Origin: Enoplolaimus lenunculus
Lineage: Eukaryota > Nematoda > Enoplea > Enoplida > Thoracostomopsidae
Assembly (NCBI GenBank): GCA_030248215.1
Contig: JASANG010000507.1
Location: 1-64,000 of the forward strand
Direction of reading: 5' to 3'
DNA: 64,000 nt
Part shown: piece by piece, positions 48,651 through 61,478 of the stretch
How positions within the stretch are numbered: position 1 is the first letter of the stretch
How the letters are laid out: each line of letters starts with the position of its first letter
The notes under the pieces: model-generated
Database searches by the model: none
What the model was told of the DNA's origin: nothing
Seen by the model: the letters and a program-made list of their open reading frames with translations, nothing else
Position numbers and translations under genes: made by a program

Positions 48651-48656
48651 AATAAA
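48651..48656 (+). terminator. AATAAA polyadenylation signal of the peptide gene
   Basis: A canonical AATAAA about 20 bp after the stop codon of the predicted peptide precursor. Its closeness supports the second exon as a true 3' end. Confidence 0.55.
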
Positions 48657-49494
48657 GTTTACTGTTTAAAATTTCAACATATCCAAAGCTTCCTAACAAT
48701 TCGTTATGTTAATAATCGCTCGCAGTTGACTCAATTTTTGATTCGCATGCAGTTTGCAAGACTTGTGTAAAGTAAAATCACCATATATACCTGGCAAAAA
48801 TGGTACGAGTCAAATACAAACTTTTTCGAAAACTACTTAAAATATTAACACTGTAGTAAATCTGACTGCTCCGTACAATCATTACTTGCCTACTTATCCA
48901 TTAAATTTAAGTAAAAACTAAAGTGACATGGAACCTGAATCATTTGCTTGAATTATGAATTTTTACTGAAATACTTTTAGCAACAGTTTTTGCACTGTAT
49001 TCCTTATTGCACGGTATTTTTGAGTGTGGCCTCAATAAAATCGAGTGTCCCAGAATCGTCGATTCTATTTACGCACTGAGTTTCTACTTCAAAACAGACT
49101 TCGGCTGGAACAAATTAAAATTTCGACAGTGCTCAACTAGAAAATGAAAACTCCGCTGCGCAATGTCCAGGATTCGGAGGTAAACTTCTTTATTTTGAAC
49201 CCAAATCATCAGTTTATATCCCTTGGCAGATTCACGATTTCTATCTGGAATCCGATGTTTATTCCTGGTCTTCCATTTTACATTTTCATGTAAAGCGCGA
49301 AATATTTGACTTTTTACTGGCTACGCCAGTTTAGCATCCAAGACGGCCATGTTACTTTGATTTCTATTTTGTAACTACACCGCTCAACAATGACAACCAT
49401 TATATTGTTACTTCGTGATGCCGAGTAAAAGGAACAGTAGCAAAGCAAGTTGGCTTTTAATAAATTCTGGCTAATTTGCTGTCAGAAGGAAAAT
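48657..49494. other. No gene seen
   Basis: Intergenic spacer between the peptide gene and a minisatellite. Confidence 0.5.
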
Positions 49495-49815
49495 CTCGGT
49501 AAAAAGTTTTTCCGAAACAAATTACGGAAAATATCAGTACAATGATTTACCGAACTAAACCAAGGACAACCTCCGGAAAGTTTTATCGAACTGAACCAAG
49601 AAAACTCTCGGAAAATATCCGAGCTGAACCAAGTTTTACCGAAAAGCCAAAACGTTTTACCGAACAGAGCCAAGGAAACGCTCGGGAAAAACTTTTATCG
49701 AACCGAATGAAGGAGTCGGAAAAAGCGTTACCGAACCGAACTAAGGAAATGCTCAAAACAAGTTTTACTGAACCGAATCAAGGGAAAACCTATAGGTTCC
49801 AATTTTCGAACCGAT
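49495..49815. repeat. Minisatellite of ~35-40-bp units
   Basis: Diverged units of agttttaccgaac(c)gaaccaaggaaa.c.ctcggaaa recur about eight times. The open plus-strand frame through it (49542-49844) follows from the repeat and is not a gene. Confidence 0.8.
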
Positions 49816-49942
49816 GCATAGCAAAACAAGGCAAGCAGGAGTGAAGCACACGTGTCTAATTCTGACATACGTTTGCCACGTTTGGTTCGGTAACCCATCA
49901 TTTATACGTGGGTCAAATATACGGTCATAAAAATGTATCTGG

Positions 49943-49944
<2 letters not shown>

Positions 49945-49977
<33 letters not shown>
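49945..49977. repeat. (ATT)n microsatellite
   Basis: About ten perfect ATT units lie just downstream of the PPIL2 stop codon. Confidence 0.9.
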
Positions 49978-49978
<1 letters not shown>

Positions 49979-50025
49979 ATTCGGTACACAATAACGACAA
50001 AAATTCAATGTCTGCAAATCTACTG

Positions 50026-53000
50026 TTACCATGAGCTAAAATCACTAAACCCGTTGATTTTCTTCTTCTTTTTCACTGGTTCATCATCGTTGTTGCCAGT
50101 ATCCCTACAATCCTACAGAACAATATTAAGTCTGGTTCTTAAAAAACGATTCAAACCACTGCACGATTCGCGGTGAAAAACATGGGCCCAAGGCACAACA
50201 CTAGTGCTAGCTGGTACAATTCGGCAAGCCTAGCTTTGGTGGTATGTATATGTATACTGATCGAAATTTAAAGATTTAACATGACGCTAAAAACAGAATT
50301 ACGGCTGCAAAGCAGCACAAAATATAAAACCAAAAGACTGAAGACTCACTTTGCTTGTGATGAGCTTTCCGATGACGTAGGTTTAAGGTATTTGCCAACT
50401 CCGCTTCGGCATATTTTACCACTGTCGGTATCACTCGTTTTCTAGATTCCCTCGCGCTGCTTTTGCAACTCCAACTTTTCACACGCTGCCTTCTGTTTTG
50501 CTTCTTCTCGGTCTTTTGCTAACTAAAAATACACACGTCATCGTACTGTTAAAACAAGTGCAGAAAATGGGCACTTGAATTTCACACACCTTCGCAATAT
50601 ATACGTAAGGAATACGACTTGTTTCCAGAAACACTACAATCGAACGAAAATAAAGAGCTACCTATACAGTATAAACAAACTCTTTCCACTCAAGTCGATC
50701 GAAGATTGGATATTCAACAGCAAATAACCAGACTGGACAAATTGTCTACAAGCATGAAAATCAAAATACTGGACTAAATATTAAACTTAAAATATACTTT
50801 AATATCAGCTTCAGCGAACGGATCAACGAACACATGAACAGACTCAATTCGAATATCTTGCTGAAAACGCTATATAATATTAAGTTCCAAATGTGTGTTG
50901 AAAAGTCCAATCTTTGATTAAAACAGAAAAGCGTAGATCAATTATGCCAGATTTGAAATTTTAGCTAACAATCAAATCGATTTTACCTTACAAAGTTAAG
51001 TCTGAACAAAACCAAAAATGGAATTCGGCGGTTATGCCCGCTTACTGGACAAGTGGTCTTAAATATAACCAAAACTTCCATTCCGTCAATTGCACCCCAC
51101 AATAACGCAGTGGTGAAATATTGAAAAAACAAAGTTCTAAAATTTTGTATATATTGAGAATGATTTTGGTCCTCCAGACCGTTGACTTGAGTTTTGGCTC
51201 CACAAAAATATTGGACGCTTTCAATTCTGGTGTAATACTGTTGCCTATTTAGAGTAATTGATTTTGATATTATTATAATCTGAGCAAATTACTACGGTTT
51301 GGTCTCGAAACATCTCTGAAAAAATTACACGCAAAGCATTCAAAAGTGAAACTACTTTGTTACAAGCGCATATTTTTTACATGGCTCAACTGTATAGTTG
51401 ACACATCGCTATCATAAATTCAATTCGGTCGGTAATCTTGAAAACGACTTCTTAAGTTTGTGGTTACTAATGCAAACACACTCTATACTTCTTACAATAA
51501 AAATCGCACGTGACAGATACATCTAGTCTTAAATGCTTTCATTATTAACAAATATTACAAAGGCAATGAACAACTCAAAACGAAAATAACATATGTAATC
51601 GTGCTACGTATTAGCCTATGTACAACAAAATTAATGATTACCGAAGGTTTGATAATATAGTAATCTATTTCTTGCAAGACACATACCACAGGTTTATCTT
51701 TATCATCAGTTTCAACTTTTTCAATTAAACCCAAGGTTTCAGTTCCGCCAACCACTCTGTAATTAAAACAACTAAGCGAACAGAAATTTTTTCTGCAAGT
51801 AACCTGAGAACATACACCAAGTTTACATTACAACAAAATGTAGTTTACACAGTAAAGTTTTCAACAAAGTTACTCACATTAAGGTTAGTTTAAGATTGTT
51901 TTGCCAAAAACGTCAATCGCTGGTACCGTAACAAAAATACTTTCAAGTGCAGTGTAATTAAACTACATTATTACTATTATTCATTTTCAAAAAGCCAGAC
52001 GTAACCAAAGCAAACCTTGAAGATGAGCAAAACGTCAGTTCAACTTGAATTTTCTCCTGATACACTCAATATCACACAAGGATGCAAACGACCAAAATAC
52101 TGAGAAACAGTGAAATCTAACCTTCCAAAAACCGTGTGTTTATTGTCCAAATGATTGCAAGATCTGTATGTAATGAAACTGAAATTGAAATAAAAATGTA
52201 ATATAAGAGCGAGAATAAAAGGCGAAAACCAAAACTTATAGGAAACAGTTTATCAAACACGGGAACTAAATCCTTCAACAACAATAATTTTTCACACACT
52301 TAGCATTATCGCCACAATTGATTTCAACGAATTAGCGTATCCAAAAAATTTTCATGGGTTAGGCGGTGCTGGTGCGATATAGAAAGATGGAAAACGTTTG
52401 CTAGAGAAAACGTCATTTTACGACACAAAATTTTGTTTCGATCTCTGTTTGGAGGTAAGGCTTGGGTGCGTCCCGTTCCGCCCAAACAGTGAGCCCTTAT
52501 TTCAATATTTATGTATTCTTTCTATAACTGGATTGAATTACTGTTTAATTTAAAATATTAAACATTGCTTTGCCCAAAACAGTAAATCCTAACTTATTTA
52601 TTTTGTATTTCCGTTTGCGTACTTACAACTGTGATTTATTTGTATTTTTGCCAGAATTAGCCATGCTGAGCACTCCACGACCAGTATGTGTCAGATTCGG
52701 CTTAAATTCGTCTTCAAACGGCTTTTTCCAAATTGATTCTCCTCCTGAAAAAACCCAAACAATTGGGCACAGGTTGGCCGCTGAGTTCAAAATACAGTAA
52801 CAGACAGAATTAAGTGCGCGCAAACCGCGACTGCGTCCACTGTGGTTCCGGCTGCGGTTTTGTAGCCGGGACCGAGTTGAGTGATCACGGCTAAAAATCG
52901 CCATTTCAATTGTGTTCGCAGTCGCGGTTTGACCGCGGCCACAGTTGCTGCTTGAAACGCGATTGTGGTCCCGTTTACATGCTATTCTAAGATTATCCGC

Positions 53001-56000
53001 GTATTTAGGCTAGTTTTGATCCTACAGAATCACGTGTGCACGGGCGCAGGCAGGATTTTGTAAAATGGTTGGTACTACGTATTAATCTCTGAAGCTTGGT
53101 TTCTGTTAACAACAGAAAAAATGTATAAAACCTCTGAATAAAAATCTTAAAGGTCGAGTTCACCTATAAAACTAACCTACCTACATGAGTGTTGTTTTTT
53201 ACATGCGAGGGCACTTCCAGCTATGGAAAAGATAACAAATAAACGAACTGCGATAGGTAGAGTCAGAAAATTTTGCACATGTAGCCAGTGAAAAATCCAG
53301 GGAGTGTGGGGTGCATCCCAACGCGCTTTGAAACTAAAATTTTGAAACAGAAGAACATCGTTTCCCACCGTAATTTCCACTAACCGAATTTTAATCTCGT
53401 CTGTAATTTCAATTTAGCCGCGTCTGTAACCGCAATTTTGGCCGTGTCACTGCAACTTTAACCGCGTCGGTAACCGCAATTTTAGCCGCGTCAAACCGCA
53501 TGTTTAACCGCGTCTGTAACCGCGATCACATCCGGTGTTTCAGTATCCACGTTAATTGCGGTTGCGAGCAATCAAGATCGCGTATGCTAGCGATCGCGAG
53601 TCGAACCGCGTTTGGGTCGCGATCGCGGTTGTACTTAATTCTGTCTTTGACTGTACATGCACGAATTTTTCGGATCCAAAAATACTAATTATTGTTTATT
53701 GAATGAACAAGCTTAAAAGCAGAAAGTTTGAGTGAAGAAATCAAATATAAATTTTAAAGCTATTTCGTAGTACTTGCTGGCACTTCGCTGATAAACTTAA
53801 TAATACTAAAGCTGCTATTCTCTAATAACGTTCTAACCTTTTCCAGTTCCCGTTGGATCGCCACCCTGGATCTAAAAATTTTAAAATCTCAGTTACTAAG
53901 AAAGTTAAGCTGACAGTGCCTCGTAAACTTTTGAGTCTTTCTGTTTGTACCACCTCACTAACAAGATGTTTTTTATCATGTATAATTTTTGAATAATTCG
54001 TGATCCATACCATTTACACTGGATACAAAGTAATGCGCTAAATAATAATTTACATTAACAAATTGGTTCCAAATTATTCGACTCATCGAAACTGTTGGGA
54101 TGCGTTGCGGAACAAGTATGCACAATGAATGATAAAATTTCTAAATAACTGTTCGTTTACAAAATGTTTATATGTTAAATTTATTCGAACTTACATTACG
54201 TTAGTTTTAAAAATGACAATTGGAATGCATGGCAAAACCAAACTATTGTTAACTTAATGCGCAAAGCGTTGTTAACACACTTACCATAAAATGCTTTATT
54301 GACCTGTGAAATATTGTTCTATTATAGTAACCTTGATCACACAGTTTGATGAAATTTTCGCATGCTTTCGGAGCCTGGAGAATAAATAAAATCAAATAAC
54401 ATAAAAACATCGCGCATAAATTGTCAAGGTTAAAGTACGGTAACTAAACCGCAAATTAATAGTCTATGTGCTAGATACTTAACTAGAAAACGCGCAAAGC
54501 ATATAACACGAATTTTAAGATCGAAAAAAACTACGTATCCCCACGACAGAAGCACATTCTCGAACCCCGAGAAGCGAGAAGATCTATCAAGGTGGCAAAA
54601 GCTCGCATTCAGATTAGGGCAAAATTTGCGGTTCAGATTCGGATTCCAATGTGAAAAAGCCAAATCCAAAACAGTTCTGTAATTTTGTGCTTACAATTTT
54701 AAACAATTAAAGTTTAATAACTTGTTATATATAATAATTTCGTTTGCGAAAAATGTAGATTTTCTGGATTAATACGTAAATGTTATTAGTATTGCAGGTC
54801 GAAAACAATGTTCTAATTTTATTAAGTTAGTATTCTGAAACAAATTCATTATCCATATATCGGTTAATTACAAAATGCAAATTTTAGATTTGGATTCGGC
54901 AAATTAGCACTGGATTTGAATTCGGCCAAATCGTGGGTTCGGTACCACCCTGCTACCTGTTTTTCATTACGTATGCAGAAGAAGGTACTGCTTCTGCAAC
55001 TGTGGATGCTCATTTATCATTCTAATAGAAACGGCAGATAATTTAAATTTAAATTCCGATTTTGATCATTACGTAAACTCAACCTCAACACCGAACGTCC
55101 AATATTCACCTGATCGCAATGCAATTCCAAATTGATATTACCAAAGTTGGTCACCAAACGTACGTATCCCTTTGTTTTCACGCGCTCATAGCGTAAGACA
55201 TCCTCGTTTATTCGTGCTTAAATACTGTTAAGATACAGTAAACAAGAAACAGTTTAATCCACGATGTTAGGGAACATCATATAATACTGAATCGAGGCCT
55301 GGACCACATTCAGTAAGTCTAGAAAAATACCAACTCAATTTTGAGTATAACTAGATGTTATATTTCGTCAATTTTTATTTCTGCATTTTTGTTTTAGCAT
55401 TAAACTGTGTTTCCTGGGCAACATTAGTGCTGTCACTGCTCTTACAAAAATTACTAGCAAGCAAGGCTTTTCTACATTATCTACCTGATATATGCTTAGT
55501 TTCCGGTTCCATTACAGTTGATGTGAGACCATAGGCAACTGTTCCGGTAGAATAATGAGCCTAAAATTTACAAGAAGTAACACAATAATGACATAGCTAC
55601 TGAACTGATATAAACGACTAATTTTTAAGCAACATATCTACTAAACCTCATTGTTTTGTTTGAGTCTGAACAAGAAATTACACTGCAACGCAAATATTTT
55701 ACGAAGCAAATAGACAACGTATACCAACCGAGCTGACAGAATCAGGTCCGTCTGAAGTAGATGGCGTTTGATCATCCTGAAACATTAAAAATCAACTTTG
55801 TATGTAATAAATAATATTGCATTGAACATTCTTTTTCAAAAGAAAGAATTAAAAATATGCTTAGTAATAATTTGATCTATTCGCTCAGCGTCCATCATTA
55901 TCTTCGTAGAAAGCATAAAACTGAAATCAAATTCAGCGTTAACTAAAGAATGCAAAATGAAGTTTAAACGATGAAATACATTGAAATAACTCTTCCGCAA

Positions 56001-59000
56001 ACTAAAAATAAATATGTTTTACTTATCTGACAAATTAAAGTGAACGTCATGCATACCGATTCTGCAGGAACGTAATCTTTTTGCAGTTGCTCAAGTGTTG
56101 CTTTTGTTTCCGAATTAGTTACTCGCAATGTTTCAATTGGCCCGCTTCGATCTAAAAAGAAAACTAACGCAGTATAAGAACAAAAATATGAAAAGTAATA
56201 ACTGCACTAATTGGGATAGGATTAGTTAAGAACTGGGTAGGTATGTTGTGATCGTTTTAAGAGAGCTTCTAAATACAATGGCGCGAAATTCACAACCGTT
56301 TGTTTGCAGTGCTGAATAGCACACCGTTCAATATCATACAGTAATTACACATAGCTTTGCTTAGAAGTTTACATCTGTATCGAAATTTTAAATAAATTTA
56401 ATCCTACTTGTTGTAATGCTTAAACAATAACAAATTGTAGTTTAGCTTTACAAAACCAAAAAATCGTCGCCAATTTGTTCATGCGACATTTTCCAAAATT
56501 GTTTCCAGCCAACAAACACCCTAAATCAATATATTTAGTACAAATTATCCCTATCGACAACAAAATTTGTAGTTCTGATTGTTCCGATTCTGATATAATC
56601 CAGTTCCGCTTTGCACCCTCGGGGGTACGGTAGCGCCTGTCTTAAAGCCTGTAAAAGTGGTTTTTGAACCTCAAAAATGCTGAGACAAAATATATCCAGT
56701 ACTTGACGTAAGTTCCTAACTTACTCCAATAGATGTACAATGAATGCTACAGTAGCCAAAGCGCACTGGCGTATCACATCCAAGCACGTACCTAGTTCAG
56801 CAGCTTTGATTCCTCGTTTTGTTAAATAAAAATTGGCGATATTGAACTTTTCAATATTTTCGGGATCCTATAAAATAAAAAATAAAACTTGCTTGCCTGC
56901 GCCAACATAAAGATGACTATTTTTGAAAAAGAATTATGTTGATGTACGTTGCAATAACTAGTTCAATAAACAGAGCAAGTCCTGTTATATCGTATAATTA
57001 CTGTGGTACCCACCCATTCACTTGAACTTAACCTTCGCGCCTATGCACTTGAACTTAACCTTCGCGCGTATGCACTTGAACGAATAGGTGCACGATTCCG
57101 CGTTACGCGTTCGAATTAATGTCATTATAATATTATGCGATGTCGGCAAATTTCAGCATAAATAATATCTGATGTTAACAATGACACAAAATAATTAATA
57201 CTATGCTCCACCTTCGCTAGCCACAAAGCACAATAAATTACTTGCAACGTTATGATATCTGCGCGTGAAATTGGTTCGTCATTCAATAAATCTTTCCAGT
57301 AATTTGCCTTGATATTGAGCTGCTCAACAGCCTATTAATGAAAATAAACCGTAAACACAGATAATCGGCAATCGACATAAAAAATTGCAATAACTTGTTA
57401 ATGACATAAAGAATTAATATATGCGGTCACTATAAAACTAGTACATGACGTGAGACTATATCAAATGAAAACTTGTTCGCATTGATTGACGACGGCAGAG
57501 TCAAAACTTCACAACGCAGGGCACAGCTGCAAACTTGAACGAAACATAATAGTATTTCTTACCTCATAACAATAAACGTTGCCAGTTGACTTCATAGCAA
57601 CGATGTGTGTATTATTTGTAAAAACCTTGTACGTTACTGGACAATGGTATTTATCTGAAACACAGAACGCATTAACAGAATTTAAGTTTATAACGGCTGG
57701 TGTTAAAATTTCCACAAGATTGCAGTTGAAAATACCGTGCTGAAAAACGTCTACGTATCGTCCGTAGTCGAAAAACATCAATAAATTAAAGTCTGCGAAA
57801 ACTACGATTAATAAAATAATATTGTACAACTAATAAACGCATGCATAAAAGCTAACGAACATTTTATAATAAGCATATCTGTATGTTTCATATCAGACCA
57901 ACTACAAACGAGTGGTCTCGGACTGAAAAACAACTGATAATCCTAACCTTCTGGGTTCTTGTGTAGGTTGAGATGAAACAGTTGCTTCGAATCAAGTTTC
58001 TGAAGATAGCAGAGAAAATATTTAGTGCATAGAACATGGCAGCACTTAATTAATTATGCATGAAATTTGTGCTTTTCGAACATCTGCTAGCAAAGGGAGC
58101 AATTTTTCAGCGTATGGAAAGAAAAATGTTAACGGTGAACGCATCTCAAAGAAAATAGAAGATACAGCTTAGTGTGCTAAAATTTAAAATGGTGTGCAAA
58201 CATTTTAATTGATCGTGCTTTCACACTGATTTTCCCACAAAATCTGTTTCCGGGTGCAACCGAATGTCGAAATGCTGGATACCGGAAAAGATAGCACAAT
58301 TTTTACTCGAAATGAGAGTTAACACGATAGTACATACATATGTCGAACTTTTGATCAGTCTCTTTAACCCATTTGACCATGCTTTTCCTACCTAGCAAAG
58401 ATTGAAATCAGGGTGTCCATTTCCAATACCATACAATACAGCCATTGTTGCGATAAACGAAAGACAAGTTCAAACACCGGAGGTCAAATTCAAAATTTAA
58501 CGACACGTAGATTTAATAGCAAAAACTCGCTATTATTGAGGCATGATATTATTGGTACAAGTTCCATAAATACCAGTCGTAGTGGGACTACATGTATTGA
58601 GCGAAGGTCGAACACACTCAAACAATTAAGCTAATATGCAACTTAGCTATTAGCTATATCTTCAATTATTGGTTTTGGAGGTTTGTAACCAATATAATCA
58701 GATTCCTCGCACCCAAAACCCTTTAGTACTGAAATAACAATGCTTTTAACCCTATTAATTCGTGAAATATTGTAAAAAGTCCAAATTCACGCTTAAAAAT
58801 TATGCTAATACGCAAACTATCTAGTAACTAACTGTTCAATTATCGGTTTTGGAGGTGTGTAAACTATTTATTCAGATTTCTTTTGGACGGACAGACGGAC
58901 ATAAATTCACCCTTCGACCCCAGAGTACAAAACATAAAAAACGCTTCGCGAAACTCCGAACTTCGCTCAATAATTTGGCAATAAATTGAATTGCATTTCA

Positions 59001-60340
59001 AATCTTAATTTCGTAAAAATTTAATTTTTAATGTCACCGTTACTAACGCTAACCTTTCCAGTAACTGGATGTTTACTTGTCTTCTTGAGATAAGGAACGA
59101 TAACTCTGAAAAACAAACATCACCCAATATAATAACTTTTACGGACAACCGCGCAAATTCCAAAACTGAGTCATGTCATTGCTGTAATATAAATAATTAG
59201 AAAAACTGCATTACTTAACTACTTGGAGCTATTCTAAATTTCAAATTTATTTCGAATTTTTTACCGCACTCAAAAGCACTGTATAACGAAATTACGTATT
59301 TCTCAGAAACTTAGGCATCTAAATTTATCTTACGACTACCACGCAGTCACGTTTATTCGAACTGAACCACATAACGTACTTACGTTAGCTCAAACATATT
59401 TCCTTGTTCATCACAAACGGGATTTTCGTAAGGTTGTAATGTCAAGCTAAACAGTATAAAATATAAACTACCCAAACGTCACAAAATTCAGCAACAGAAA
59501 TTAATTAACCGTTTCATTAGAAAGTGCAGAAGATTTTTACAATAACTGGTGTGAACTATCAGGCAAAAAACATTTTACATCACTCCAAATAGATTAGATA
59601 AATCGATAAGTGAACGAGCTTTTACAACGTGGAAATAAAAGCCAGGGACCAAAAATTTACCATTTTGCTCAATTGTTATAATCGTAATTTGCTGTTTATG
59701 AGTTTAGCAGTGGCGCAAACAAATTTTTATCCTTAATTTTTAAGGTACGTATTATTTCAAACAAGATAGAATTGTTTTCACATCTTCCAACTAGAGAACA
59801 GCCAGATACGTAGCAAGACGTAGCCGGATAACAAAGTACCGGAGCCGGATATTTACGTGCAAGTTGACAAGTCGCCGCTAAATATTACGAATACTGTTAG
59901 TAAGCTCACCAACAATGATCGAATGGCAATCGTCGAAACTTGGAGGTCTTCGCGGCCGATTCAGGTGCTAAAAGACGGTAGTCAAAGCAATCACAATCTC
60001 ATCGAAATTAAACAATTATAAGTCATGTTTTATCACACGTGTAGTGTACAGCGCCATCTAACCTAAGCATGGAACGAAACGTAATAATATGCTTCAACCA
60101 GCCGCTCGATGTAACAATTTCACTTAAATCGTATTTGCGTAAATTAATGCGCACTCAGTTCTGTAAACCACACACAACATAAAACGTTTCTGAAAACATT
60201 TGATTATTGTAAAATAAAAATAGCCTCCACGAAAATTTAATTAAAACAAACAACATCTAAGGCGCATCAATACAAAGTACATCTTATTACTTTGTTTATG
60301 CCCACCGTACAAATGCTTCCATTCTTTTGTTGTTATGTAT
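50026..60340 (-). CDS. PPIL2: PPIL2: U-box and cyclophilin-domain splicing protein
   Basis: Twenty exons were located, all with GT/AG borders and compatible phases: 60340-60291, 59967-59910, 59446-59384, 59105-59054, 57999-57948, 57654-57563, 57331-57242, 56867-56792, 56151-56057, 55776-55729, 55560-55485, 55216-55110, 54374-54285, 53871-53838, 52744-52627, 52178-52122, 51756-51687, 50860-50798, 50522-50350, 50104-50026. The first ~10 codons were not found. The spliced reading is about 515 codons, close to the ~520 of human PPIL2. Recognisable parts are [22 protein letters not shown] and the U-box ([11 protein letters not shown]...[15 protein letters not shown]), [18 protein letters not shown], the cyclophilin core ([47 protein letters not shown]) and the hallmark C-terminus GFSDFSSW. 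The family acts in the nucleus with the spliceosome and as a U-box ligase. The position of cyclophilin A Trp121 is His here (CNHLDNKH), Tyr in human PPIL2. An in-frame TAG lies at 50444-50442. Confidence 0.92.
51046..51279 (-). other. Candidate cassette exon in a PPIL2 intron
   Basis: In the intron between exons 51756-51687 and 50860-50798, the minus strand shows ...TTTGCTCAG, then 78 codons without a stop, then CCA|GTAAGC. Both borders are phase 0, like the exons around it, so inclusion would keep the frame. It contains [11 protein letters not shown], which resembles [11 protein letters not shown] in the next exon, so it may be a diverged duplicate. Usage is unproven. Confidence 0.3.
52793..53660. 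mobile_element. Fold-back element with GC-rich tandem core in a PPIL2 intron
   Basis: Inverted ends CAGTAACAGACAGAATTAAGT and ...ACTTAATTCTGTCTTTGACTG, with TA on both sides (aaaaTA|CAG, CTG|TAcatg). Inside are repeated aaccgcg/cgcggtt words and a ~33-bp tandem repeat around taaccgcaattttagccgcg (53385-53525). The left end lies about 50 bp from a PPIL2 splice acceptor. Tc1/mariner-like by the TA sites; no transposase. Confidence 0.7.
57019..57085. repeat. 27-bp tandem repeat in a PPIL2 intron
   Basis: Two full units and a partial one of cacttgaacttaaccttcgcg plus c(c/g)tatg, starting at 57019, 57046 and 57073. Confidence 0.85.
58570..58975. repeat. Interspersed repeat, copy A (retroposon-like tail)
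   Basis: Starts at gtcgtagtgggactacatg, shares its start, the gattcctcgcacccaaaa blocks and the tail (ggacggacagacggac, then cagagtacaaaac) with 61479-62310. In this copy ttgagcgaag near the start and cttcgctcaa near the end are inverted. It lies in a PPIL2 intron. The tail resembles the 3' regions of some invertebrate LINE/SINE families. Confidence 0.65.
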
Positions 60341-61478
60341 CTATAAAAAGAAATTAACAACAATCAAGTACAATCTGAGCGAGCAGACCGTTCAAACAAG
60401 CGTTATGTGTTTCAGTTTTTGAAATCAAGAAGTATACATTTAATTTTTGTTAAAAAAATAGCTGGGTTGAATACTTTTAAAACTGGTTGCGCTAACATTT
60501 ACTCAGAATCGCTATTTCAACATAATGTCATAGCTACCACCATATCTATCACTGCGGCTAGCAGCCACATCAACGGCTCCATAATCACTAAAAATAATCA
60601 ACTTAATGGCGACGGTGTAACATGATTGGTCCATTTTTGCATACATCAGAATACTACATCGGGCAATGATTTGTCAATAGTCTTGTAGCACCTATTTTAT
60701 TGGCGTCAGCATTATCGTGTCCTTTTCTGAATGGACTAAGTTACTACGTGCTATAATGAGAAACGGTTAAATTTTTAGCAAATAGACCAATCACAGATGC
60801 CATTGCTACGCTGGCGATTTACCGTAACAATCTGCCGTAAAGTAGCCATATTGGCGATATGGCTAAGTTGGGGACGTGGCTACGACATATTAACGAGAAA
60901 AACAAAAAATTGCTTACGATTAGAATTAGCATTTACAGTTAAATATACAGGATACGCAGGAGTGATTATATAAGCTAAACTTACAGCTTATCGCTTTGAT
61001 GTTGTTTCTTCCCCATTACTTAACTACTTCACTTGAGAATATTATTGTATTTCATGTTAATGTATATTAACGTATAACAATGCACATGCGCACCTAAAAC
61101 ACTAAAACCATTTACAAAAATTTACTAGAGCTAAATCTATATTATAGATTGCGACTAAAATTCTAACTAATGGCAATCTATTTAACAAGTGTCCAAATTA
61201 TTTGAACTTTTTAACCGTTTCATTCTTTTATTGATACCGTCACCTTGATCAAAAATGATTGTGAATTATAACAATTCGAAGCACATCGCATTCACACATA
61301 CATTCAGAACACTGCAAAAATATCTAAGCCATTCGTGGCGGTTATTGGCAAATGTGGACCAAGAAAATTTTAAGCACGCAATGGACAGTAAACAAATTAA
61401 TATGCGTAAACCTAGATTCAAACCATAATCCGACAGCCAGAATTCGTAAACGTTACGTAGATACGCGTCCGATATTTA
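60341..61478. other. Upstream region of PPIL2; first exon not located
   Basis: The codons before YITTKEW must lie here or further up (the known exon needs two bases of the preceding codon), but no MGKRQHQKDK-like stretch was found. The 72-codon ORF at 60407-60625 (+) is unsupported. GC-rich ggcgat/ggctacg words near 60790-60890 could mark a promoter, but this is weak. Confidence 0.4.

Noticed and set aside
49542-49844. 100-codon plus-strand ORF
   Set aside because: It follows a diverged ~38-bp minisatellite; the repeated peptide has no other support.
53838-54013. 63-codon minus-strand ORF over the QGGDPTGTG exon
   Set aside because: Only 53871-53838 is exonic; the rest of the ORF is intron, as the acceptor and the PPIL2 alignment show.
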